Source: Azolla caroliniana
Taxonomy: Eukaryota > Polypodiophyta
Assembly: GCA_043228905.1 (NCBI GenBank)
Contig: JBHGNT010000013.1
Location: 10,540,001-10,604,000, forward strand
DNA: 64,000 bases
Direction: 5' to 3'
A model generated the notes under the pieces. That model did no database searches. It worked only from the letters and a program-made list of their open reading frames with translations, and was not told the origin of the DNA. Positions 54,310-64,000 of the stretch are shown in pieces. The translations under genes were made by a program, and so were the position numbers. The stretch's first letter is position 1; the number at the start of each line of letters is the position of its first letter.

Positions 54310-55060
54310 ATGCCAGAAAGACTAAATGAGAAGCAATGTCCGAAAGGGCAAAAGGAAAAGGCTGAGATGAGGAAGGTACCATATGCCTCAACCGTCGGCA
54401 GTCTAATGTATGCAATCGTCTGTACAAGACCAGACATAGCATTTGTTGTGCGAGCAGTAAGCCGATATATGAGTAATCCAGGGAGAGAACACTAGGCAAC
54501 GATGAAGTGGATACTTAGGTACTTGAAAGGCACCTCGAAGGGGTGCCTAAGGTATGGTGTCGAAAAACCTATGTTGGAAGGTTTTACCGATTCGGACATG
54601 TTAGGAGATGTCGACTCGAGCCAATCCACGTCAGGGTACGTGATGACCTATACAAGGGGAGCAGTGTCGTGGCAGTCACAATTGCAGAAGTCTGTAGCCT
54701 TGTCGACTATAGAGGCAGAGTATATGGCAACGGTAGAAGCCGGAAAAGAGTTGATCTGGATGAGAAATTTTCTCACCGAACTAGGCATGGAGCAAAAGGA
54801 GTTCTTGTTTCACTGTGATAGTCAAAGCACCATACACCTAGCCAAGAACGCGGCATACCACTCCCGGACCAAGCACATATAGAGGAGGTATCACTGGTTG
54901 CGGGAGAGAGTCGAAGAAGGAGAGTTTTCCCTTGTGAAGATCCATATCGATGACAATGGATCCAACATGCTGACGAAGAACCTACCTTTGGACAGACTCA
55001 AAGTCTGTCGACAAAATATAGGACTGACAGATTTCCTCCCACAAGAGTGAAGGGGGAGTT
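54310..55060 (+). pseudogene. copia D, reverse transcriptase end and RNase H
   Basis: Encodes PYASTVGSLMYAIVCTRPDI, VSRYMSNPGREH (TAG), WILRYLKGTSKGCLRYGVEK, GFTDSDMLGDVDSSQSTSGY, VSWQSQLQKSVALSTIEAEY, HCDSQSTIHLAKNAAYHSRT and, after TAG at the end of KHI, WLRERVEEGEFSLVKIHIDD and MLTKNLPLDRLKVC. These are the usual RNase H blocks of plant copia elements. The 5' three quarters are missing; a minus-strand copy of the 5' end sits directly upstream, so the element was rearranged. A purine tract (AGGGGGAG) precedes the LTR. Confidence 0.87.
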
Positions 55061-55691
55061 TGTTGGGAATATGTCCCGCCAGTGGGAGGAAGAACCGACT
55101 GTTCGGAAAGCCGACAGTCGAAGAGTCGAAAACAATGAGTCGACTGTTTGAAGATTCGACTATTATTATTATAGTAATAATGATGATGATGATGTTAGGA
55201 AACAGGTCTCTTCGGATGGGGAGAGAGGGCAACCGAGTTAATGAGGGACTCGGGAGACTATAATCGTGTATATAGCCAACTCGGGAGACTATAATTGTAA
55301 ATAGTCTTAAGAGTGCGCCCCATGAGGGCTACGTATGTAAATAGCCAGAAATGTTGTGTAAGTATATATGCAACTAGGGCAAACTTTAACCGTGTGGAAC
55401 AAAGTGTAAGAATAGAAGTTGTAGCACGTGAGAGAGAGTAGCGTGAGCCGCACCGTAGCTGTGTGAGTAACAGTAGACGCGAAGAGCCCTATGTGGCCGA
55501 TACACTCGACAGAGTGTTGTAATCATCGCTGGTGTATATCCACTATTTGTATAGTGAAGTTCTGTTCCCGTGGTTTTCCCCTTTTTAGGGTTTCCACGTA
55601 ATCTCTATGTACATCTGTTTATCTTTTGTGATTTGTGTTTCAGCACATAGTTTCTTCATTGTGATTTATATTCCGCAACGATTTCTCATCA
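55061..55691 (+). repeat. 3' LTR of copia D
   Basis: Starts TGTTGGGAATATGTCC after the purine tract and ends ...TTTCTCATCA. Shares AAATAGCC..., GGGCAAACTTTA and TTTCCACGTAA blocks with the copia B LTR, so B and D are related. Confidence 0.85.
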
Positions 55692-55849
55692 CTTGTAACC
55701 CTTGTTCTCATTGCCAATACATTTTCAACATCTTATTTCTCTCTCATTCCTCTCTCATTTTCTACTTCTCATTTTTTTCTTCATTTTAAACTTGTCTTTG
55801 GCTATGGCCCTAACACAAAGGAAGCCATCTGGCTGCACCAACCGTCAGC

Positions 55850-56270
55850 CGACTTCTCGACGACAAGGTGAATCAACCATCCACTGCCGACCATCTATTG
55901 CAACTCTTAGAACGCAATACACCTCATCCAAAATCTAGGCTATCATGCAAAAAGGAAACACATTGAGGTGCGGTTTCATCATATCCGGGAGCTCATAACA
56001 TAGAAGAAGCTCAAAGTTCGAAAGATCGACACCGAGGTGAACATTGCCTATTGCCTAACGTAATCAATCCGAGAACAATGATTCAGAGCACTAAGGAACA
56101 TGATGGGACTACGACTAGTGACCGAGCAAAAAAAAGGCAAACGAGCAACAGTAGAAGGAAAGTTGAAGACCGACCCGATCGGACGAGCTGAAACGGCAAA
56201 GTTCAAAGAATGGGATTACCGAGAGGCTAAAGATGCATCACTGAGCGAGGACACCGAGTGGACAAGAGAC
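55850..56270 (+). pseudogene. copia C, RNase H terminal part
   Basis: Encodes YHAKRKHIEVRFHHIREL, KKLKVRKIDTEVNIAYCL and FRALRNMMGLRLVTEQKKGK, the end of a copia RNase H, with TAG codons, followed by a charged tail. It continues the part that stops at 53850. A hydrophilic extension runs to about 56270, as in element A. Confidence 0.72.
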
Positions 56271-56627
56271 GATTGAGGGACGAACGAAAACATCAAGAGA
56301 GATCGAGGATCCAGCGAGGAGCACAGACGCAAGCACGAGCGGGAAGCAAACGATTGGCTAGAGGCCGAGAGTCGGAATCAGACACGAGCCGATCCGAACG
56401 AACAAGCTGATTCAGACAAAAATCGATCCAAACCAGTCCATCCAACCGACTCAAACAAGCCGACCCAGAAAATATACGATCCGAATAACTAGCTGAATTA
56501 GGCTACAGTCTGACTTTACCTCTACAGATTCGGCTAAACACTGATTATCTAGTATGTCTACGTTTACAAGGGAGATAACCCCAATCAGTAGTACATGTAG
56601 GAAGAATAATCCTTTTATGGGGGAGTT

Positions 56628-56805
56628 TGTTGGGCTAAAAGTCCCACTCTTCCCACTTGTATCCTAGTGTGAACACGTCCTCATAGTTAGGGCTAAGTTA
56701 CCCTAACTATATAAGTGAAAGACTAAGCATTGTAAAAAGTGTCAGTTCGGAGGTTAATGCAATATAGTCTTCTTTTGAGCACATAGTCATTTCTCATTCT
56801 CTGCA
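56628..56805 (+). repeat. 3' LTR of copia C
   Basis: TGTTGGGCTAAAAGTCCC follows the purine tract ATGGGGGAG. It contains ACTATATAAG (TATA) and probably ends near TCTCTGCA. Only this one copy is present, so the end is approximate. Confidence 0.65.
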
Positions 56806-56929
56806 TAATCATCTTGGCTATCTGCTACTCTTCTTGTTTGTTTGACAAACCAATAGGTCCTCAACTTCCACATCATCAACTTCTTATTCAACAGAGAATA
56901 CATTTTCAAATTAGTTTTTTTTTGTTAGG

Positions 56930-57265
56930 GGGAGGGGGGAGGGGATTCCAAAGGGTTTAGGGAATTGAAGGGTGGCGAAGGGGGGGTCGAAAGGTGCAGG
57001 GAGTCAAAGGATGTGGAGAGTCGAAGGGACGTGGAACTCAAAAGGTGGAGGGAGTCAAAGGGTGGGGAGAGTTGAAAGGAAGTGGGAGTTGAAAGTTGGG
57101 GGGAATAGAAAGTATGGAAGGGGGAATCCAAAAGGGGAGAGGGTCAAAAGGTGTGGAAGGGGGAGTTGAAAGATGGGGAGAGTTGAAGAAAAGTGGGATT
57201 CAAACGGTGGTGGGAGTAAAATGGTGGGAGGAGTCGAAGGGAAGGGGGAGTCAAAACGACAAGTG
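56930..57265 (+). repeat. purine-only tandem repeat
   Basis: The + strand is almost all G and A, with units such as GGAGTCAAAGGGTGGGGAGA and GTTGAAAGGAAGTGGGAG, 20-30 bp long. Strong strand asymmetry allows triplex or quadruplex forms. The frames over it are low-complexity artefacts. Confidence 0.85.
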
Positions 57266-58700
57266 CTTTAAAACTGAGTTAGAAGGGGATGGGGAAGGGA
57301 CTTGGTGTACGTTGGCGAGGAGTGCAAGTATGAGGTGGGGTTTGAGGTGGGGTTGGGGTTTGAGGTGGCTTGTGACAACGATGAGATAGGTATCCAACAT
57401 TGGTGAGGGTATGGTTTTCTACAAGGATCGAGGAGTGTTGGGTGGGTGGAATTACTTGTCCCATTGTGTTAGGTTGTGGATGTCTTTGTGATGTACAGGC
57501 TGAGAGGGTGAGGGGTTGTGTTTGGAGGGAAGGTTTTGACTTTTCTTGGGTCTCCAAGGGTGGGTTTGATTGGGGGATCGTGAAACTTGAGTTGAGTTTG
57601 GTGTGCATCGTTGTGTTCATACGATCTTTGCATAGGTTGGTAGGTGTATGGAAATAGATGGCACTTTTACTATGAGAAATTAGGCATTGGGTTGCATGGA
57701 ACTAATCTTATCCTAAAAGACATTATGTTGTCGTGATGTGGCATGGCAAAAGGTAGAAAGTGGAAAAAGAGAAGGCCCAGGGAAGAACCGCTCCAATAGA
57801 GAATAAGGTAGTGGTTGCTCTAATTTTTCAACCCAATGCCAACCATAATATTTATTCTCAATAAGGTGGCATGAATGCCTGTAGTGCTTTTCACTCGTTC
57901 ATTACTTAAAACTAGTACCTTGTCCGGGGGGGTTCATACTGCTTAATAAATGATAATGATAATACACATCAACGGAATTAGTGAAGAAATACGTTAAACT
58001 TAAAGACATATGAAGGTTTGAAGGATAGGGCAAAGGTATGACAAGAAAGATAAGAAACAAGATGAAGTTATAGATGACAAACAGTCTTAGTGCAATTTTC
58101 AAGATCTTACACTATGAATGAAAGGTCAGGGATTACAATCCTATCTAAACTATGAGAGATCAAGCAAATTTCAAGGGGATGAATGAGAGGGGTGTGAATG
58201 GATGGATATGGAGATCAACATTTTTCTTGTGACAAGCACTCGAAGAAGGTAAGTGAAAGTGCATACTAAAAAGAGAGTGACTATTTTTATTTGCATGAAC
58301 AACTCTAGAGGCCTATAAAAGGGAAAGGAGAGCTCATTGTAAGGTGGGAATTTTGGATCAAGGTGGAACCATTGCTGAAATTCCAAATGGGTGTGAAGTA
58401 GCAAATTAAGAGGGTGTTCAAATTCACCAGTGACAAGAGGGAATGACGCCATCTTGTTGGTCCTCTGCACCAAAATTTGAGCATAACACAATCTTGTTTA
58501 GAAGTGGAAGGATCGCGCACAAATGGAAGGATAAGGAATATTCCATCTGATTTTGGGACTTTTTGGCCATTTCACAAAACACCTTGACACTAGGATCACG
58601 TGTTCTCGAAAACTTGATGAAAAAGCTGAAAATTTCACCATTTGGTTTAATTGAAAAATGCCAAATTTTGGCCAAATACGAAAAGTAACTTTATGCATTT
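57266..58700. other. no recognised gene
   Basis: 57300-57650 stays G-rich with a short open frame on + (57400-57657) that I regard as composition-driven. 58170-58700 has overlapping minus-strand frames (HLEFQQWFHLDPKFPPYNEL, KFSRTRDPSVKVFCEMAKKS) that may be remnants of an unknown repeat. Confidence 0.4.
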
Positions 58701-58754
58701 TTTAAGGAAAAATGACAACTAATAATTTTTTAGATATTAAAGAAATCAGAAGCA

Positions 58755-59045
58755 AAAGATCTCAAAACAATCAACTTCTTTTTATATCATTCGACAAAAT
58801 GTTGTCTAAATCTATTACATTTCATTGCACAAAATATACATTCATGAGTTATTTGCATCATTGTGATCACTCCTTTTATGAGAGTCACTACTATAGCTAA
58901 TATACAATTATAACTCTTTCTCCTCATTTTCAAATGTACCAATCAAAGTATTGTTTTCATCTAAAACCAAATGGTGTCTCCAAATTATGTGCATTAAATC
59001 TTGTTCGCCTTCAATCTAAGACACCTTCTAGACTTGGTACTTTTT
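58755..59045 (-). pseudogene. antisense remnant of the DUF7869-like gene 3' end
   Basis: The plus-strand translation SFYESHYYS, MYQSKYCFHLKPNGVS and LVRLQSKTPSRL matches the antisense of 45430-45600 (SFTENHYYNQ, MYQSMHYLYHKPNGVT). On the coding (minus) strand it is therefore the tail of a second copy of the gene at 42817-45541. Too short and decayed to say more. Confidence 0.6.
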
Positions 59046-59317
59046 CTTTAATTATGTCTATCGTTGACTTCCTTAAATGTCCAAGTTTTGTTAATGTAAA
59101 GACAGACACAATGATATACACCCGAGTTCTGCTCGTTTTATCATCCTTGGTTCCACACAAATGTTTCTATGTTGTGGATGGACCAAACTATCAAGATCAA
59201 CATTAGCTGCTTGAAGTGGTGATTGAGAACCATGAGAATATTGTATAGACCATGTAAACGGCATTTGCAAGGTCCAGTTACCATTGACACAATTATTTTA
59301 TAAACAGAGATTTCAAT

Positions 59318-59540
59318 ACAATTCGATACAATGTAACAATTTTTTCAAGTTATTTTTTTCGAGAAAAGAAATACTTTAAACATGAACTCGGTACATTGTA
59401 TCGAATTGTGATGAAAAACATGTATTTTTCATCAACAAAAAAACTTTAAACATGAACTCATTACATTGTATAGAATTGATGTTAAAAATAAGAGTTTTCC
59501 CTTTTTACATCACAATTCAATACAATGTAACGAGTTCATG
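59318..59540. repeat. four GAACTCGGTACATTGTATCG-type palindromes
   Basis: Near 59318, 59384, 59453 and 59512, alternating in orientation, with spacers TTTAAACATG. The left half GAACTCGRTAC is shared with the array at 27068-27482; the centre is ATT and the right half is GTATCGAATT. It lies 5' of ParB/methyltransferase copy 3. Confidence 0.75.
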
Positions 59541-59924
59541 TTTAAAGTTTTGTAAAACACATCTCCCTCGTCATGTGCATGTGACACTTTATAAAGAATA
59601 ACATTATTGTCCAAAACAACTAGATAAATTGTATATTTTGACAAATAATTTCTAATTTTGTAATGAATTTCTATTTTTTCCCAATATTTTTCTTCGGAAA
59701 ATCACTTTCTCGTGATGTTTTTACTACACTATTTAGTGTTTGTTTCGCATATTATTTAACAAAAAATCATGAATTTTTGGCATATTTCGTATCTACTAGT
59801 CCCTTTTTCGCATTTAGAGCCCTTTTCTAGAGTTAATCTGTCTTTAAACATATAAGTTGTTAGATATTACTTGTTGGCTCATATAATTGAGTTTCTCTGT
59901 ATTTTTCGATCTTGCCCTGACAAG

Positions 59925-60370
59925 GTCAACTGAAACTTAGGATGAGCATACAGTCAAGAAAATACATTTGAAATATCAAGGCTCACCTTTAGAATGTACT
60001 CAACGTGACGAAGCCATGTATAGTCAGATAGCAAAGAAATATTATTTAGCGATGTTATATACCGAGACAGTGATAGTAAGAAACCAAGAGAAGTTAAAGA
60101 TATTCATGATTTTCCTACATCATTTCTTGCACATCTTGAAAGAGCACGGAAAGAAAAGGACTGACATTTAGTGAAGGCAGATGGTGTAGAAGATGATGGC
60201 ACTTTTAAGAAATTTAGCCACAAAAAGGATATCACCAGGATTTATATTATAATGTCTATTGTGGTGATGTGGTTGCGATGATACTATCATATTGCCAACG
60301 AAAGAATACATATTATTGATTGCTGACATAGTATATGGTTGGATCAACATACGATGTTGAATCATCTCTA
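59925..60370 (+). pseudogene. ParB/DNA methyltransferase family, copy 3 (fragment)
   Basis: Pieces match copies 1 and 2: IHDFPTSFLAHLERARKEKD (read across a frame shift near 60100) corresponds to 24640-24580 of copy 1; GTFKKFSHKKDIT, YYNVYCGDVVAMILSYCQRK and YLLIADIVYGW correspond to the region before and at the catalytic block (DIPYG in copy 2, DIVYG here). The ParB-like part and the C-terminal half are not present. Several stops. It shows that the family is dispersed. Confidence 0.6.
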
Positions 60371-60727
60371 TCTTCTTATCTATCTATAGTTCAAACTACT
60401 CCATGTAACAAAGTGGTCTCTAATTGTTGTATCTTCTAAATTTATGAACTAGTATGATTTCTGATTTTGGTATCTAGATTCAATTGTTTCTTGTAAATCT
60501 TATGCCTAAAATTAATCATGGTCAAATGAGGAACACATAGGAATTCTTGTCTTGGAAATCAAACATGGGGTGCGAAGTTATGTGATTTTGGGGCTTAATT
60601 TATGAAAGACAAACTTTGAATTTCCACACCAAAAACCTCACATGCCAATACGAAGATCTCGCCTTGAGGGTTATGATGGAATATCCAATTGTCGATTCTT
60701 GACCAAGCGAAAAGTTATGAGGACATA

Positions 60728-60800
60728 TATGATACTTCAGATGGTGGGAGTCAAACCCACTACGTAAACTAAAGATGATGTCTCGTCTGCTAGACGATGC
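60728..60800 (-). other. possible tRNA-derived SINE head
   Basis: On the minus strand GTGGGTTTGACTCCCAC is a perfect T-arm with B box, preceded 35 bp upstream by TAGCAGACGAG, an A-box-like motif. The acceptor stem does not pair, so it is not a tRNA gene. The match may be chance. Confidence 0.3.
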
Positions 60801-61499
60801 TCGATGGAGGATTGTTTTAGAAATTCTTGAAAACATGAAACCTTGAGTCTAGCATTAGATTCCAGATATATTTGCAAATTCTTGGAAATTTGAACCCTTG
60901 ATTCTAGAATATGGTATAGATTTATAATTTTCCAGAAAAGGGAGCCTTGGGCTCTAGGCAACCCCTCAATCAAAGGCTCCCCTTTGACCAAGCCTATGGT
61001 TCATTGTAAATCAAAGATTCAACTTTCAATTCAGATTGATTGAAGGACAACCTTGGAATCGAGAGTTGAACCCTCAATTCCAAGCTTGGCTACCTACCAT
61101 TGTCGTCAACCCACATCTATTGCCGCTCCCCACCATCACCCGCCATCTATTGTCGTTACCTACCGATAATTGTCGTCGTCTTCATCACCTCACCATTGTT
61201 GTCAATGTTATTGCAACTCTCATTGTCATTACACTGATGGATCGACTTGCTTCCTTGACCATCAACTCCAACACGTTATGTCTCCTATTGCCATCTATTG
61301 GTGATGTTTGTTGATGTCTCTCAACCTCAATTGCCACGTTACCATCTACTTTCCACGTCATCCTTTCACACCTTTCCTTTTATCCCTTCACATAATTAAA
61401 CTAAAACAAATAAAAGAATTTCCTACCCTCAACAGAAGGAAGGAAAAGGGGAAGTTACCTTCCCCAAATACGCTTTATTTTACCAATAATAACAAATAC
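60801..61499. other. no gene; short imperfect repeats
   Basis: 61080-61300 has repeated ATTGTCGTC, CATCTATTG and CACCATTG motifs; otherwise unassigned. Confidence 0.4.
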
Positions 61500-63030
61500 A
61501 AGATATAAACATTCACGTAAATATTTATATACAATCACAAGATACTCAAACATATATATATATATATCTGCATTATTAAATTTATACCCACATGAATGAA
61601 CACATGTAATTACCTTGCATATTGACACATCTATAAACATTTACATAATGTAACTTATGTGTATATATAAATACTCACACATTTACACATAAACTAAAAC
61701 CTATTAAAACACATACACCTTAGATACATATACATATACTCAAGTGCGCACATACACAAGCACACATTTTCATTTTTTTCATAAATATATTCCTTGCATA
61801 TCTTTCAAGCACACCTACATAAATATTTATATTCATAATCACATACTTACATATGTATATTATTACACACACAAACTCACACACATATCCACCATTAAAT
61901 GAATATATATACAAATATAATTGAAATTACTCTTAACACTTGCTCATCCTCATACCACACGAATTATTAAGAAGTAAAGTACTTTTGAGGATCAATCGAT
62001 AACTTGAACCCTTCCTATCCTCCTTGGTTCAAGTCCTCGGTGATCCCGCTCACATTTCACATGCATGCATGTATTTTTGCGACACCATGCAGAGCATCGA
62101 GCTCCATTGCATCCCCTAACTATGTGGGGCAATCACCTTCATAATTTGAGAGCTCGTACCTGATCGTCGATGGTTGAAAGCTAATAATGAGCACTCGGTT
62201 GTTACCCAACTTCCATACCTAAAGGGCGAGCATTCAACCTCTTTAGTTGTCAAGCACTCAATCATGCTTAATCATGACAGAGTGTTCAAGCTCCTTACTC
62301 TTGAGCATACGAAGGCTCCTAACCCTTGACTGGAGGTTTGGGCAAGCTCCCAAACTTGGAGGGTTCACATTTGAACTTTGAGGATTACAAAACTCTTGTG
62401 GTTTCCTCAACCTTTCAACCCTCATGGTTGAAGTTTTGGCCCCCAAACTTCGAGTGTTCACAGAATTTGACTTTCCTTTTGCACAAAATACATCCATATA
62501 TACCCAAGCTTTCCCTATGTGTATGCATTTACACATTTCCATCCATTCACTTGCTTATATTTATACATAAAAGAAAGAAAAATTGCATCCCCCCATACAC
62601 ATCAACATACCTAAACAAATTCATACCCACACTCCTACACACTAACATATATATAATATTTAGATGTCAAACATAACATACCTACATATAGAATAATACT
62701 TATACATACATACACATCTATGTACATTGATATACACATCTAAACGTATACATATTTGCATACACATTCATGTGCACATACATACACAACATTCATCAAC
62801 TTCCAAACTCATATACATATACACATTCAAATACATAGATACACATACACATAACCACATGCTTAAACTAGCAGATATATACATCTATGCACATACAATT
62901 CACGTACTTCTATACACTAGTACATGCACACATATAGATAAATAAATATATAAGCACACTTACACGTTGATACGGAGATAAACCCAAATATGAACACACA
63001 CACACACACACACAAGTAACAGGCATAAAT
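61500..63030. repeat. ACATA-rich low-complexity DNA with CA microsatellite
   Basis: Long stretches of ACATACACATAT-type sequence at 61550-61910 and 62580-62960, with (AC)n at 62994-63014 and (AT)n at 61553-61566. Between them, 61960-62480 is ordinary sequence with repeats of the type CTCCCAAACTTGGAGGGTTC. No gene. Confidence 0.75.
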
Positions 63031-64000
63031 GTACACAAGTTTGGATACCAATAAACACCTACCCATACCAAATTACTAAATTGGCATTAGTACCACATAA
63101 GACCAAAATTTAAGACGAATATTGCAATTGACAATTCGATCATCAAACCCATCTTCCCTAATTTTGGTCCTCAATGGTCATGCACACATTTTAGAAGCAC
63201 ATGCATAACTTCATGAAAATGTAGCCAAAACCCACCCACAAGAAGTAAATCTACTTACCATACCAACTTACTTTAGCTTCGTAGTATTTTCATTGGATGG
63301 AATGGCTATAACAACTTAATTGGAACTCTTCGATCACATAATATACATGATTATGAATTACAATGATAACTTTCTATTAGCAACAACATGTTAATGATGC
63401 TATTGTCCTTGGTACAATTGTGTGCTTTTCCGATGGCTTTTTCTTACTCTATTCAACTTTGGTAATATATTTTTTCGTCGCCTACTCAATGGTCACTATA
63501 ATCCATAATTAATCAAAATGTGCACAAAATGGATGTGATGTTTTATCCTAGATGGAAGCGCAAAGGGCCATATGCCCATCAATACTAAGGGAACTACGTT
63601 TGTAAAACTCATTAAAATAATATTGTTTTGAAAAGTATCCCAATCCCCATCCCCATCCCCATCCCCTACCTCTTCCTTGATCAAACAAGAAGTGGGAAAT
63701 AAAGCAGAATTGATGTTTCAATGAATACCACAATCTTAGAAGAAAAAAAGAATAACATTAATCCTTAAAAACAATATTGATGCATTTGACATAATCCACA
63801 TGCAAAAGACAAAAATGGATGCATGAAATCTTATCTACAATGATCAATCTTGCTTTCCTTTTTTTCTTTCTAATGTTTATGACAAGGATGTTTCTGGCTA
63901 ATCATTTTATCTTATCTTGGCCTTATGTTCCTCTTTCTCTTGCTTCAAGGACACACTTTTCTTTTTGGTATACAAGCTTGCAAGCTACTACATGCATAAG
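63031..64000. other. no gene recognised to the window end
   Basis: AT-rich sequence with short frames only, apart from the CCCCAT run at 63639-63666. Confidence 0.5.
63639..63666 (-). other. potential G-quadruplex
   Basis: The + strand reads CCC, AAT, then CCCC units separated by AT; the minus strand thus has five G-runs of 3-4 with two- or three-base loops. Confidence 0.7.

Noticed and set aside
57096-57657. Gly/Trp-rich reading frames
   Set aside because: Driven by the purine-rich repeat and G-rich composition; no domain visible.
60728-60800. Functional tRNA gene
   Set aside because: The T arm is perfect but the acceptor stem does not pair and the box spacing is too short.

Overview
The window looks like repeat-dominated nuclear DNA from a streptophyte (a land plant or a close green-algal relative). 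The reasons are plant-style Ty1/copia elements primed at TGGTATCAGAGC, a chromodomain Ty3/gypsy element, a LINE with the zinc-binding reverse-transcriptase tail common in plants, hAT- and Mutator-type miniature elements, and short GT-AG introns. I cannot name the species. No ordinary single-copy host gene is recognisable. One 100-N assembly gap lies at 9052-9151.

Layout. 1-5.2 kb: 5'-truncated, stop-riddled copia element A (+). 5.2-12.6 kb: two copies of a second copia family (B and B') head to head, forming a giant palindrome; 691 bp on each side of the N gap are the same sequence, probably an assembly duplication. 12.8-18.6 kb: nearly intact, recently inserted chromovirus (-) with 5-bp target duplications, inside an unidentified host reading frame. 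19.4-21.1 kb: 5'-truncated LINE (-) with 17-bp target duplications. 23.6-26.6 kb: degraded gene (-) with a ParB-like domain followed by a permuted (beta-class) DNA methyltransferase. 27.1-27.5 kb: eight near-perfect palindromes upstream of that gene. 27.94-38.82 kb: a 10.9-kb element with terminal inverted repeats, carrying a spliced HTH/RNase-H-fold transposase-like gene (+), an FCP1-like gene (-) and a five-exon RING-like gene (-). Two of its introns are filled with tandem TAGCTAATTAGCTA palindromes that also occur next to both ends. 39.0-42.5 kb: decayed hAT element with 8-bp target duplication and a nested Mutator-type MITE. 42.8-45.5 kb: decayed second transposase-like gene (resembling DUF7869 proteins). 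46.4-49.9 kb: a second ParB/methyltransferase copy between ~400-bp inverted repeats. 50.0-50.4 kb: hAT-type MITE. 51.5-56.8 kb: nested, rearranged copia elements C and D. 56.9-57.3 kb: purine-only tandem repeat. 58.7-60.4 kb: antisense remnant of the DUF7869-like gene, four palindromes and a third ParB/methyltransferase copy. 61.5-63.0 kb: ACATA-rich low-complexity DNA.

How the parts relate. Two systems seem least ordinary. The first is a multicopy family pairing a ParB-like DNA-binding domain with an N4/N6-type DNA methyltransferase; two of its three copies have iterated palindromes upstream, reminiscent of ParB sites, and one lies between long inverted repeats. The second is the composite 10.9-kb transposon, whose subterminal palindrome has been amplified inside its own introns. 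All functional assignments rest on motifs read by eye; no database search was possible.
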